A stretch of DNA of 64,000 bases from Methylobacterium sp. Leaf125 (GTDB taxonomy: Bacteria; Pseudomonadota; Alphaproteobacteria; Rhizobiales; Beijerinckiaceae): assembly GCF_001423085.1 (NCBI RefSeq), contig NZ_LMNU01000012.1, positions 318,698-382,697 on the forward strand, read 5' to 3'. The notes under the pieces are model-generated. The model worked only from the letters and a program-made list of their open reading frames with translations, was not told the DNA's origin and ran no database searches. The translations under genes and the position numbers were made by a program. Below, piece by piece: positions 1 to 10,264 of this stretch (positions are counted from its first letter, which is position 1; each line of letters begins with the position of its first letter).

Positions 1-1
1 T

Positions 2-1570
<1,569 letters not shown>

Positions 1571-1624
1571 ACGCGAACGACCCCCGGCGGCCTCGGGCCA
1601 CCGCGGGTCGCAACGCGTCTCGCG

Positions 1625-1651
1625 GGCCGCGGCAGGATCAGTGCCGCGGCC
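1625..1651. terminator. Bidirectional terminator hairpin
   Basis: A perfect 10-bp stem (GGCCGCGGCA / TGCCGCGGCC) with a 7-nt loop sits between the convergent ends of hppA and the molybdenum-subunit gene. There is no T-tract, so termination on either strand is inferred. Confidence 0.6.
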
Positions 1652-1662
1652 TTCGTCCGGTC

Positions 1663-3882
1663 TCAGGCGGCGTCCGGCATCTGGCCGAGGAGCTTGTCGA
1701 GGGTGATCGGGTAGCTTCGCACCCGCACGCCGGTGGCGTTATAGACCGCGTTGGCCACCGCCGCGCCGACACCGCAGATACCGAGCTCGCCCACCCCCTT
1801 CGCCTTCATCGGGGAGGATTGCGGATCGACCTCGTCGAGGAAGATCACCTCCTGATGCGGGATGTCGGCATGCACCGGCACCTCGTAGCCGGCCAGGTCG
1901 TGGTTCACGAAGAAGCCGCGCTTGGTGTCAACCGCGAGTTCCTCCATCAGCGCGCCGCCGACGCCCATCGTCATGCCGCCGATGACCTGGCTGCGTGCCG
2001 ATTTCGGGTTGAGGATGCGCCCGGCCGCGCAGACCGCCAGCATGCGACGCACCCGGATCTCCGCCGTGTCGATATCGACGCCGACCTCGACGAAGTGACC
2101 CGCGAAGGTTGATTGCTGCTGCTTCTTGGCGAGGTCGCCGTACTCGATCGAATCCTCGGCCACCAGTTCGCCGTCGCTGGCCGCCTTGGCCAGGGTCTCG
2201 GTGCGGTTGCCGGAGCGGACCTGTCCGTCCGCGAACGCCACGTCGGCCGAGTTGAAGCCGAGGCGCTGCGCCACCGCCTCGCGAAGCTGGACGCAGGCCG
2301 CATAGACGCCGGCGGTGGAGTTGTTCGCGCCGAACTGTCCGCCCGAACCGGCCGAGACCGGGAAGGACGAATCGCCGAGGCGGACCACCACCTTGTCCAG
2401 GCCCACGCCCATCATCTCGGCGGCGGTCTGGGCGATGATCGTGTAGGAGCCAGTGCCGATGTCGGTCATGTCCGTCTCGACCGTGACGATGCCGTCGCGC
2501 CCGAGGCGGACGCGGGCGCCCGACTTCATCAGCAGGTTGTTGCGGAAGCCCGCCGCCATGCCGATGCCGACGAGCCAGCGCCCGTCGCGAACCTGGCCGG
2601 GCTTCGGGTTGCGGGCCGACCAGTTGAACGTCTCGGCGCCGAGCTTGAGGCAGCCGACGAGGTTGCGGTGGGAGAACGGGCGCTCCGGATGACCCGGATC
2701 GACCTGGGTGTCGTTGCGGACACGGAAGGCGACCGGGTCCATACCCAGCTTCTCGGCCATCTCGTCCATGGCGATCTCGAGGGCCATCAGGCCGGGCGCC
2801 TCGCCCGGGGCCCGCATCGAATTGCCCTCGGGCAGGTCGAGATGGGCGAGCTTCATCGCCGTCAGGCGATTGGCGCCGGCGTAGAGGAGCTTGGTCTGGT
2901 CCACCGCCGTCTCCGGCTTGCCCTTCGGCAGGTTGCCCGAGGTGCTCTCGTGCGCGATGGCGGTGATCGTCCCGTCCGGGGTCGCACCGATGCGGATGCG
3001 CTGGATCGTGGCCGGCCGGTGCGTGGTGTTGTTGGCCACCAGCGGCCGGGTGAGGGCGACCTTGACCGGCCGGCCGGCGGCCTTGGCGGCGAGGGCCGCC
3101 ACCACGGCGTCGGAGCGCACGAACAGCTTACCCCCGAAGCCGCCGCCGATATAGGGCGAGTCGACGCGGATCGAGGCCTCCGGAATGCTGAGGATCTTGG
3201 CGATGCTGCCCTTGGTCCAGGCGATCATCTGGTTGGAGGTCCAGAGGGTGAGCTTGTCGCCTTCCCAGGCGGCGATGGTCGCGTGCGGCTCCATCATCGC
3301 GTGGCTCTCGTCAGGGGTCGTGTAAGTCTCGTCGAACGTAACGGGCGCCGACGCGAAGGCCCCCTCGAAGTCGCCGGCGCGGTCTTCGCTACCGCCGCCG
3401 CTGCCCTCGCCGCTGTCGCCGGGAACCGGCTTGGCGGACGACGCCACGGCCTCGAGGTCGAACTGACCGGCCTCGCGGGCATAATCGACCTTGACGAGGA
3501 ACGCCGCGGCCCGCGCCTGCTCGAACGTCTCGGCCACCACGACCGCGATGGCCTGATGGTAATGCTGGATCTGCGCTCCGCCGAAGAGGTTCGCGGCGTT
3601 CATCCGGCCGAGACCGAGGGCCGGCATGTCCAGGGTGGTGACGATGGCGACGACGCCGGGCGACGCCTTGGCGGCCGCCGTGTCGATGGCGCGGATACGG
3701 CCCTTGGCGATGCCGGCGCCGAGCACGTAGCCGTAGGCCTGGTTCGCCACCACGTCGTGGCGCTCATAGGCGTAGGGCGCCGTCCCGGTTGTCTTGAACT
3801 TGCCGTCGATGCGGTCGGTGGCCTTGCCGACGACCTTGAGCTGGTCGATCGGGTTCTGGCCCGCGGGGGTATCGAACTTCAT
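1663..3882 (-). CDS. paoC: Xanthine dehydrogenase-family molybdopterin-binding subunit
   Basis: This is the large catalytic subunit (739 aa) of a three-part molybdenum hydroxylase of the PaoABC (YagTSR) type, which oxidises aldehydes or N-heterocycles. The aldehyde-oxidase a/b hammerhead domain lies at about residues 20-130, and the Mo-binding domain fills the rest. Visible motifs are the glycine-rich loop SPYIGGGFGGK and the terminal KGVGELGICGVG, whose Glu is the expected catalytic base. A low-complexity Gly/Ser linker (GEGSGGGSEDRAG) near residue 155 joins the two parts. It is the last gene of a three-gene operon, 3 nt after the FAD subunit. The substrate cannot be read from the sequence; the gene symbol is by family only. 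Confidence 0.88.
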   Translation of the reverse strand: MKFDTPAGQNPIDQLKVVGKATDRIDGKFKTTGTAPYAYERHDVVANQAYGYVLGAGIAKGRIRAIDTAAAKASPGVVAIVTTLDMPALGLGRMNAANLFGGAQIQHYHQAIAVVVAETFEQARAAAFLVKVDYAREAGQFDLEAVASSAKPVPGDSGEGSGGGSEDRAGDFEGAFASAPVTFDETYTTPDESHAMMEPHATIAAWEGDKLTLWTSNQMIAWTKGSIAKILSIPEASIRVDSPYIGGGFGGKLFVRSDAVVAALAAKAAGRPVKVALTRPLVANNTTHRPATIQRIRIGATPDGTITAIAHESTSGNLPKGKPETAVDQTKLLYAGANRLTAMKLAHLDLPEGNSMRAPGEAPGLMALEIAMDEMAEKLGMDPVAFRVRNDTQVDPGHPERPFSHRNLVGCLKLGAETFNWSARNPKPGQVRDGRWLVGIGMAAGFRNNLLMKSGARVRLGRDGIVTVETDMTDIGTGSYTIIAQTAAEMMGVGLDKVVVRLGDSSFPVSAGSGGQFGANNSTAGVYAACVQLREAVAQRLGFNSADVAFADGQVRSGNRTETLAKAASDGELVAEDSIEYGDLAKKQQQSTFAGHFVEVGVDIDTAEIRVRRMLAVCAAGRILNPKSARSQVIGGMTMGVGGALMEELAVDTKRGFFVNHDLAGYEVPVHADIPHQEVIFLDEVDPQSSPMKAKGVGELGICGVGAAVANAVYNATGVRVRSYPITLDKLLGQMPDAA

Positions 3883-3885
3883 GGA

Positions 3886-4836
3886 TCAGGCCCTCGCTTC
3901 GTTCAGCGCGGCGCCGAGCGTGCGCTCGGCCAGCGTCAGCTTGTAGGCGTTGTCGTGGGTCGGCTTGGCACCGGCGAAGACCTGTGCGGTCACCGCCTTG
4001 GCGCCCCGGGCCATCTCGCCCTCCGCCGCCTCCACCCGCCAGGGCTTGTGTGCCACGCCGCCGAAGGCCGCCCGGCCGCTGCCGTCCGGCTGGACCACCG
4101 CCGCCACGGAAACCAGGGCGTAGGCGTAGGACGCGCGATCCCGGACCTTGCGGTAGATGTGCGCGCCGCCCAGGGGCTTCGGCAGCGTCACCGCCGTGAT
4201 CAGCTCGCCCGGCGCCAGCGAGGTGTCGACCTCCGGCCGGTCGCCCGGCAGGCGGTGGAAGTCGGCGATCGGGATTTTTCGCGAAGCCCCCTTGGCATCG
4301 ACGGTCTCGACGGTGGCGTCGAGCACGCGCATGGCGACGGCCATGTCGCCCGGATGCGTGGCGATGCAGGCCTCGCTGGCACCGATGACGGCGAGTTGGC
4401 GCGAGACGCCGTCGAGGGCCGAGCAGCCGGATCCCGGCTGGCGCTTGTTGCAGGCCTGGGCGGTGTCGTAGAAATACGGGCACCGGGTGCGCTGCAGGAG
4501 GTTGCCGGCGGTGGTTGCCTTGTTGCGCAGCTGGCCCGAGGCCCCCGCGAGCAGGGCGCGCGAGAGGACCGCGTAGTCCTTGCGCACGCGGGCATCGGAC
4601 GCAAGGTCGGTGTTGCGGACGAGGGCGCCGACGCGCAGGCCGCCCTCCGGCGTGGCCTCGATCGTGTCGAGCCCGAGGCCGTTGACGTCGACCAAGTGAG
4701 TCGGCGTCTCGATCTGCAGCTTCATCAGGTCGAGGAGGTTCGTGCCTCCCGCGATGAACTTGGCGTTCGGGTTGCGGGACACGGCGGCGGCGGCGTCCGC
4801 GGGCGAGTTCGGGCGCTCGTAGGTGAAAGACTTCAT
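3886..4836 (-). CDS. paoB: FAD-binding subunit of the molybdenum hydroxylase
   Basis: A 316-aa protein of the CO-dehydrogenase flavoprotein family. It carries electrons from the Mo/Fe-S subunits to FAD. The N-terminal FAD site [11 protein letters not shown] is clear. A Cys-rich insert (RCPYFYD, QACNKR, GSGCSA and a later Cys) matches the extra 4Fe-4S cluster known in PaoB and 4-hydroxybenzoyl-CoA reductase. I chose the ATG at 4836 because it gives MKSFTYERP, the usual family N-terminus, and overlaps the 2Fe-2S gene by 4 nt (ATGA), implying translational coupling. Confidence 0.88.
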   Translation of the reverse strand: MKSFTYERPNSPADAAAAVSRNPNAKFIAGGTNLLDLMKLQIETPTHLVDVNGLGLDTIEATPEGGLRVGALVRNTDLASDARVRKDYAVLSRALLAGASGQLRNKATTAGNLLQRTRCPYFYDTAQACNKRQPGSGCSALDGVSRQLAVIGASEACIATHPGDMAVAMRVLDATVETVDAKGASRKIPIADFHRLPGDRPEVDTSLAPGELITAVTLPKPLGGAHIYRKVRDRASYAYALVSVAAVVQPDGSGRAAFGGVAHKPWRVEAAEGEMARGAKAVTAQVFAGAKPTHDNAYKLTLAERTLGAALNEARA

Positions 4837-5474
4837 GCGGGCCTCCCGGCGACCTCGGTCATCGCCTCGACGATGTTGGAATAGGCGCCGCAGCGGCAGA
4901 TGTTGCCGCTCATGCGCTCGCGGATCTCGGCGTCCGTGACCTGCATCGGGGCGTTGAGATCGACCGTGACGTGGCTGGGAATCCCGGCCTTGATCTCGGC
5001 GAGCACGGCGACGCCGGAGCAGATCTGGCCCGGGGTGCAGTAGCCGCACTGGTAGCCGTCATGCTTGATGAAGGCGGCCTGCATTGGGTGCAGGGCGTCG
5101 GGCTGGCCGAGCCCCTCGATGGTGGTGATCTCCGACCCCTGGTGCATCACCGCGAGGGTGAGGCAGGAATTGATGCGCCGGCCGTCGACGATCATCGTGC
5201 AGGCGCCACACTGGCCGTGGTCGCAGCCCTTCTTGGAGCCGGTCAGGTGCAGGTGCTCGCGCGCGGCGTCGAGCAGGCTGGTGCGGGTGTCGAGTTCAAG
5301 CTCGCGGCGCTGACCGTTCACCGTCAGCGACACCTTCGCCAGCACGGGCTGTTCCGGACCGGCAGTCTCGGGCCGACCCTCGGCCCGCGCGGGGACCGCG
5401 GCCAGAGCCGCACAGGCCGTTGCTCCGGCCATGACGTCACGTCGACTCAATTCATTCTCTCCGAAACTTGGCAT
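4833..5474 (-). CDS. paoA: Tat-exported 2Fe-2S subunit of the molybdenum hydroxylase
   Basis: A 213-aa iron-sulfur subunit and the first gene of the operon. A Tat-type signal (SRRDVMAG, hydrophobic stretch, then PARAEG) occupies residues 9-33, so the whole complex is probably exported folded to the periplasm. A plant-type 2Fe-2S domain follows ([10 protein letters not shown]...NSCL). After it comes the four-helix second 2Fe-2S domain (CGYCTPGQ and [10 protein letters not shown]). The spacing matches the xanthine dehydrogenase small-subunit family. Its stop overlaps the start of the FAD subunit gene. Confidence 0.9.
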   Translation of the reverse strand: MPSFGENELSRRDVMAGATACAALAAVPARAEGRPETAGPEQPVLAKVSLTVNGQRRELELDTRTSLLDAAREHLHLTGSKKGCDHGQCGACTMIVDGRRINSCLTLAVMHQGSEITTIEGLGQPDALHPMQAAFIKHDGYQCGYCTPGQICSGVAVLAEIKAGIPSHVTVDLNAPMQVTDAEIRERMSGNICRCGAYSNIVEAMTEVAGRPA

Positions 5475-5948
5475 GGCGTTCTCTGAACCTGAAGCGGGAG
5501 GAGGCTGCCAGCGGACGGGCGCCCGGTTACGTCGCAGGCCAGGAGAACGCTCGGTGGGGCGATCTTGGTCCGGGGCGTGACACGGAACCGCGCGGGATCC
5601 GTCCAGACGTGCGCCTGCCTTCTGCGAGGAGTGCTCAGCGAGAACGCAGAACTCGGGCCGTCGGTCCCTGGAATTTCTCCAGAGTGGGAAGACGTGAACC
5701 TTCGTGTGCGCCCGAACACCTCGAGAGGTCGCAAGGCCCGACGTCCGCTGCTTGCGCAGTCACCGGCGGCAGGCTGCAAGATTTCGTCGGCCGTCGATGA
5801 GAGGACCCGGCGACACAGAGAGGACTTAAGAAGCACTTGGCCCTCGCCTCGACGATGAGCGCCGGGTGAGGTCTTGCGGGAGGAGACTTTGCAGCGGTGT
5901 CCGGCAGGCGCAGTGTGCGGCCAACGCGACACGCAGGGGGCCGGCGCC
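5475..5948. other. Divergent intergenic region, no gene seen
   Basis: About 470 bp separate the exported molybdenum hydroxylase operon from the MmgE/PrpD gene. Open frames here have low-complexity, Arg-rich translations and no recognisable family. It presumably holds promoters for both sides, but I see no clear operator or promoter consensus. Confidence 0.5.
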
Positions 5949-7355
5949 ATGGACCGCAACACGCTCGGGATGACGATGCACCGTCGTCGGCTGCTGTCGG
6001 GCAGCGGCGCCGCGCTGGCATCGATGACCTGGCCGGTTCGCGCGGCCGAGACGGTGCCGGGCACCGACATCACCGGACGCCTCGCCCGCTACATGGTGGC
6101 GGCCCGCGAGGCTCCGCTGCCACCGGAGGTGATGACCGCCTGCAAGCATCGCATCCTCGACACCTTCGGAGCGATGCTCTCGGGTGCCCGGATGCGACCC
6201 GGCACGATGGCCGCCGGCTACGTCCGCGGGCAGGGCGGCGTCGCGCAGTGCAGCGTCGTCGGCACCGATCTGCGGACCAGCGCGATCAACGCCGCCCTGG
6301 CCAATGCCATGTGCGCCCATGCGGACGAGACCGACGATTTCGAGCCCGTGACCAAGGCACATCCGGGTTCGGCGACGGTCCCGGCGGCGCTGGGCTACGA
6401 CCTCTGCTGCCGCCTGCTGATGGCGCTCGGCCCCGACCTCGTGCGCGGCAGCCATCGCAGTGCCGAGGGCACGAGTTCCACCTTCGGCGCCCTCGGGGCG
6501 GCTTCGTCCCTGGCCCGCCTCGACGAGCAACGCACGCGGTTCGCCCTCTCCTACGCGGCCCAGCAGGTCTCGGGACTCTGGAGCTGGGTCAAGGACGAGG
6601 ACCACATCGAGAAGGCGTTCGACTTCGCCGGCATGGGCGCCCGCAACGGCGTGACCGCCGTCAGCATGGTCGAGGCGGGTCTCACCGGCGTCGCCGACGT
6701 CCTCGACGGGACCCACAACCTGTTCATCGCCCCGTCGAGCGCCCCGAAGCCCGAAGCGATGGTGGCGGATCTTGGGAGGCGCTTCTACGTCGCCGAGACG
6801 GCCATCAAGACGTACTCCGTCGGCTACCCGATCCAGTCGCCCCTCGATGCGGTGCTGACCCTGCGAACGGAGCATGGCCTGAGCGCCGAGGACGTCCGGC
6901 ACGTCCGCGTCAGCCTGCCCACGGACGCCATCGGCATCGTCGGGCACAGCGCCATGCCGGACGTGAGCTGCCAGCACCTCGTCGCCCTCGCGCTGGTGCG
7001 CGGCGGCGTTTCCTTCGCCGACAGCCACGACGCCACCCTGATGCAGGATCCGGCGATCCGGGCGGTCCGCGACCGGATCGAACTCGTCGGCGATCCCGCC
7101 CTGATGATGCCCGAGGCCCCGCGCAGCGCACGGGTGGCGCTCACCCTGTCCGACGGCCGCACCGTCGAACACATGACCAAGTATCCGCCCGGTACGAAGG
7201 AGAATCCCCTGAGCACCGAGCGGGTCAGCGCGAAGGTCCGGGATCTCATCGTCCCGGTCATCGGCGCCGGCAAAGCCGACGATCTCATCGGCCGCCTGAA
7301 CGCCCTGGAAACCGTCGCCGACATCCGCACGCTGTCGCCCCTGCTGACGGCTTGA
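5949..7355 (+). CDS. Exported MmgE/PrpD family protein
   Basis: A 468-aa member of the MmgE/PrpD family, which includes 2-methylcitrate dehydratase, cis-aconitate decarboxylase and iminodisuccinate epimerase. A twin-arginine-like signal (HRRRLLSGSG, then a hydrophobic run ending PVRAAE) begins near residue 11, so it is probably exported, which is unusual for this family. Typical family elements are ILDTFGAMLSG, CAHADETDDFEP and KTYSVGYPIQSPLD. I chose ATG 5949 because a G-rich run lies about 10 nt upstream and the signal peptide follows directly; an upstream in-frame start at 5874 exists. It is divergent from the molybdenum hydroxylase, so a shared pathway is possible but unproven. Confidence 0.8.
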   Translation: MDRNTLGMTMHRRRLLSGSGAALASMTWPVRAAETVPGTDITGRLARYMVAAREAPLPPEVMTACKHRILDTFGAMLSGARMRPGTMAAGYVRGQGGVAQCSVVGTDLRTSAINAALANAMCAHADETDDFEPVTKAHPGSATVPAALGYDLCCRLLMALGPDLVRGSHRSAEGTSSTFGALGAASSLARLDEQRTRFALSYAAQQVSGLWSWVKDEDHIEKAFDFAGMGARNGVTAVSMVEAGLTGVADVLDGTHNLFIAPSSAPKPEAMVADLGRRFYVAETAIKTYSVGYPIQSPLDAVLTLRTEHGLSAEDVRHVRVSLPTDAIGIVGHSAMPDVSCQHLVALALVRGGVSFADSHDATLMQDPAIRAVRDRIELVGDPALMMPEAPRSARVALTLSDGRTVEHMTKYPPGTKENPLSTERVSAKVRDLIVPVIGAGKADDLIGRLNALETVADIRTLSPLLTA

Positions 7356-7430
7356 GGCGGCCTCGCCGCGGGCGACCCGATGCCCTAGCTGTTGGCGCAG
7401 GCCGTCTCATCCGGTCGTCTCTCTTCCGAC

Positions 7431-7498
7431 CCGGTCGTCTCGGCAAACCAGACGTCTTGGCAATTCAGCTTTCTTGGCAATCCAGTCTTCTTGGCAAA
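7431..7498. repeat. 17-bp tandem repeat, four units, just before a start codon
   Basis: Four consecutive 17-bp units lie at 7431-7447, 7448-7464, 7465-7481 and 7482-7498 (for example CCGGTCGTCTCGGCAAA and CCAGTCTTCTTGGCAAA). They share the core CNTCTYGGCAA. A partial extra copy of the unit start is at 7411-7420. The array ends 8 nt before the ATG of the small secreted protein, so it forms its leader or promoter. Confidence 0.85.
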
Positions 7499-7506
7499 GG
7501 TGCGTG

Positions 7507-7965
7507 ATGCAAAAGGGATTTCGGTGGTTCGGCCGGGCGGCGTTGCCCGTCCTCGCGCTGGCCGCGAGCGCGGGTGCCGCGAGCGCCGACTGCATCCGGC
7601 ACGTCTACAACCGTTCGCCCCTGACGCTGGTGGGCGCGCAGCAGGGCGGCCCGTCCTTCCTGGTGAGACCCGGCACGTCGCGCGCGATCCGGCTCTCGGG
7701 CCCCGGCAGCCTCGAGCTGTCGGGCTACTGCGATGCCTATGGAGCCCGCGGTGGTGACGGGGCCGGCGGTGCCGCGGTGCAGACGTCGCTGCGATACACC
7801 GCCGTTCTCGATCGCTGCTACATGGAGATCGGCCACGATTTCTTCGACCGCGAGCTCGGGCGCGGGTTCCTCCCCCGGGACAGCATCGAGCCGTTCACCG
7901 TCAACAATCCGAAGCAGGGTGACGTCGTGCTCTATACGGATCGGGCGATCTGCCGATCCCGCTAG
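7507..7965 (+). CDS. Small secreted protein of unknown function, four cysteines
   Basis: A 152-aa protein with a clear Sec signal peptide (KGFRWFGRA, hydrophobic core, AASA cut near residue 26). The mature part has four Cys (in DCIRH, GYCDAY, DRCYME and AICRS), enough for two disulfides, so it is likely periplasmic or secreted. I do not recognise a family. The ATG at 7507 is preferred over an upstream frame start at 7474 because the signal peptide starts there and an AAAGG lies about 7 nt upstream. It stands alone, preceded by the 17-bp tandem repeat. Confidence 0.7.
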   Translation: MQKGFRWFGRAALPVLALAASAGAASADCIRHVYNRSPLTLVGAQQGGPSFLVRPGTSRAIRLSGPGSLELSGYCDAYGARGGDGAGGAAVQTSLRYTAVLDRCYMEIGHDFFDRELGRGFLPRDSIEPFTVNNPKQGDVVLYTDRAICRSR

Positions 7966-7977
7966 GGGCGGCTTCGG

Positions 7978-8238
7978 TCAGATGGGGTGCGGCACCTCGG
8001 GCTTCAGCTTCAGGGGCCGCGCCAGTTTCTTGGAGAGGCGCCCGGCCGCTTCGACCGCCGCACCCTCCGCATTCTCGGCCGCGACGATCGCCAGGGCCGC
8101 GTCCTGCGCGGAGGTCAGCACCGCGTAGACGCGCAAGGCCTCGCGGCGCTGCTTCACGGCGACCAGAAAGACGTGGCTCTTGGCCCGCTTGCCCTTGTCG
8201 TCGGAAACGGCCTCGGCGGATGAACGACGCCGGCTCAA
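7978..8238 (-). CDS. Small hypothetical protein, start uncertain
   Basis: The frame encodes about 86 aa, ending in a helical, Ala/Lys-rich segment (AALAIVAAENAEGAAVEAAG) and a Pro-rich tail. The sequence from SDDKGKRAKSHVFLVAVKQR onward looks like a real soluble protein. No ATG sits at a convincing position; a TTG at 8238 is a guess, and the open frame continues upstream to 8511. It converges with the four-cysteine secreted-protein gene. No family is recognised. Confidence 0.45.
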   Translation of the reverse strand: MSRRRSSAEAVSDDKGKRAKSHVFLVAVKQRREALRVYAVLTSAQDAALAIVAAENAEGAAVEAAGRLSKKLARPLKLKPEVPHPI

Positions 8239-8513
8239 GGACGGACCGGCATCCGCTGGAGACAAGCGGCCGGAACGGCGCAGGTGGCCTCGCTTGCGCT
8301 GATCACGATCTCGTCCTCCCTCCGTCGTTTCACGGTCCCGACGACGTCCCGGACCGGGGGGAGGGCGACGCGCGTTCGTGGTCCCAAACGCCCGAATGGC
8401 GCCGCGAGATCCGCCGTCGAAGAGCGCGTGTGACGGACCTTGAACCGCAATCGTTTCCCAACCCAACATCCCGGCGCGGTCATGCCGCGAAGGTTGCGGG
8501 TCATCATGCATGC

Positions 8514-9215
8514 CTAGCCGGATTCGGGAAGATCATCGACCGTGATCACCCCGGGATGACTCCGAAGTTTCTGTGCGATGTCTTCCACGGAGCCGCGCGA
8601 CAGCCGGACGAAGGTGATCAGCGTCTCATCGAATTCAGCGTCGGACCCGCGCCGCGTCACGAATTGACGGATTCGGGAGGGGCGCACGCCGGACACGGCC
8701 TGGACCGCCTCCATGGAGATGCAGCCGGGCTTGGCCACCACGCGGAGCGGCCGGACGTGCATCCGGTCGTGGTAGCGCGCCTGCAGGGGCTTCATCCCGA
8801 CCAGGATCACCAGCAGGATCACCGTGGTGGCGATGCCCGCCACGTAGAGGCCGCCGCCGACCGCCAGGCCGACGGCCGCCACGGCCCAGAGGCTCGCGGC
8901 GGTGGTGAGCCCCTTCACCACTTCGCCGCGGAGGAGAATCGTTCCCGCCCCGAGAAAGCCGATGCCGGAGACGACCTGCGCGGCCATGCGCGAGGGATCG
9001 AGGCTGACGTTCTGCGTTCCCAGCACGTCGGCGAATCCGAAGGCCGAGACGATCATGATCAGGCAGGCGCCGACGCCGACCAGCATGTGCGTGCGCATGC
9101 CCGCGGCCCAGAGCAGGCGCTCGCGTTCGATGCCGATCAGCCCGCTCAGGATCGCGGCCAGGAGCAAGCGCCAGACGATCTCGACGTTACCCAGCATCCC
9201 CGGGTCACCTCCCAT
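8514..9215 (-). CDS. mgtC: MgtC/SapB family membrane protein
   Basis: A 233-aa protein with about five N-terminal membrane segments and a cytoplasmic C-terminal domain. Family signatures include GLIGIERE, MRTHMLVGVGA and GIGFLGAGTILL. In other bacteria MgtC supports growth in low Mg2+ and restrains ATP synthesis and phosphate uptake (established for Salmonella). The C-terminal half (about 150-233) is ACT-like in spacing. It lies 30 nt downstream of the phosphate transporter gene on the same strand and is probably cotranscribed with it, which fits a role in phosphate or Mg-ATP balance. Confidence 0.88.
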   Translation of the reverse strand: MGGDPGMLGNVEIVWRLLLAAILSGLIGIERERLLWAAGMRTHMLVGVGACLIMIVSAFGFADVLGTQNVSLDPSRMAAQVVSGIGFLGAGTILLRGEVVKGLTTAASLWAVAAVGLAVGGGLYVAGIATTVILLVILVGMKPLQARYHDRMHVRPLRVVAKPGCISMEAVQAVSGVRPSRIRQFVTRRGSDAEFDETLITFVRLSRGSVEDIAQKLRSHPGVITVDDLPESG

Positions 9216-9245
9216 CCCGATGTCACGCGCCGGCCGGACCGGGCT

Positions 9246-10256
9246 TCAGCCGACCAGGGCGGTCACGGCGTAGCAGGCCGCGGCGATCAGGGCGGCGGCC
9301 GGCAGCGTCAGAACCCAGGCCACCACGATGTTGCTGGCGACGCCCCAGCGAACCGCCGAGGTCCGCCGCGCCGCGCCGACGCCGATGATCGCACCCGTGA
9401 TGGTGTGGGTCGTGGAGACCGGTACCCCGAGCCAGGTGGCGGCAAACAGGGTGATCGCCCCCCCGGTCTCGGCACAGAAGCCCTGCATCGGGTTCAGGCG
9501 CGTGATCTTCGAGCCCATGGTGTGCACGATGCGCCAGCCGCCGAGCAGCGTGCCGAGCGCCATCGCGGACTGGCAGGCGATCACCACCCACAGGGGGATG
9601 TGAAAGGATGCGCCGAGGTGGCCCTGCGAGTAGAGCAGCACCGCGATGATCCCCATGGTCTTCTGCGCATCGTTGCCGCCGTGGCCCAGGGAGTAGAGCG
9701 AGGCCGAGACGAACTGCAGGGCGCGGAAGCGCCGGTCGACCGCGAACGGCGTGGCACGCACGCAGAGCCAGGAGACCACGAGCACCAGGAGGAGCGCGAG
9801 CAGGAAGCCGAGGAGGGGGGAGAGGACGATGGCGGCGGCCGTCTTCGTCAGCCCGCTCCAGACCACCGCACTGAACCCGGCCTTGGCGACGCCCGCGCCG
9901 ATGAGGCCGCCCACCAGGGCGTGCGAGCTGCTCGACGGGATCCCGAAGACCCAGGTGACGATGTTCCAGGTGATGGCGCCCATCAGCGCGCTGAAGATCA
10001 CCCGGGGATCGATGATCCCCGCATCGACGATCCCGGTGCCGAGGGTCTGGGCCACGTGCAGGCCGAAGAACAGGAACGCGATGAAGTTGAAGAACGCCGC
10101 CCACAGCACCGCGAATTGCGGCCTCAGCACCCGCGTCGACACGATGGTGGCGATGGAGTTGGCCGCATCGTGCAGCCCGTTGAGGAAGTCGAAGAACAAC
10201 GCGACGGCGATCAGGCCGACGAGGGCGGGCAGGGCGAGCGCGGCGGCGTCGGTCAT
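9246..10256 (-). CDS. pit: Low-affinity inorganic phosphate transporter (Pit family)
   Basis: A 336-aa polytopic membrane protein that imports metal-phosphate with protons. Two inverted family repeats are evident: FDFLNGLHDAANSIATIVSTR near the N-terminus and GGNDAQKTMGII in the middle, with the C-terminal counterpart GVPVSTTHTITGAIIG. It starts 8 nt after the stop of the DUF47 gene, the usual partner of Pit transporters, and is followed by mgtC. Confidence 0.93.
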   Translation of the reverse strand: MTDAAALALPALVGLIAVALFFDFLNGLHDAANSIATIVSTRVLRPQFAVLWAAFFNFIAFLFFGLHVAQTLGTGIVDAGIIDPRVIFSALMGAITWNIVTWVFGIPSSSSHALVGGLIGAGVAKAGFSAVVWSGLTKTAAAIVLSPLLGFLLALLLVLVVSWLCVRATPFAVDRRFRALQFVSASLYSLGHGGNDAQKTMGIIAVLLYSQGHLGASFHIPLWVVIACQSAMALGTLLGGWRIVHTMGSKITRLNPMQGFCAETGGAITLFAATWLGVPVSTTHTITGAIIGVGAARRTSAVRWGVASNIVVAWVLTLPAAALIAAACYAVTALVG

Positions 10257-10264
10257 CGGGTCGC

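Noticed and set aside
2113..4884. Long plus-strand open frame antisense to the molybdenum hydroxylase genes
   Set aside because: It is a mirror of the minus-strand paoB/paoC-type genes, with biased composition and no motifs.
5468..6073. Several short open frames on both strands before the MmgE/PrpD gene
   Set aside because: They overlap each other, have Arg/Ser-rich translations and no ribosome site or family; the region is better read as a promoter gap.
7411..7506. CRISPR-like array
   Set aside because: The 17-bp units are directly adjacent with no spacers and no cas genes are near; it is a simple tandem repeat.
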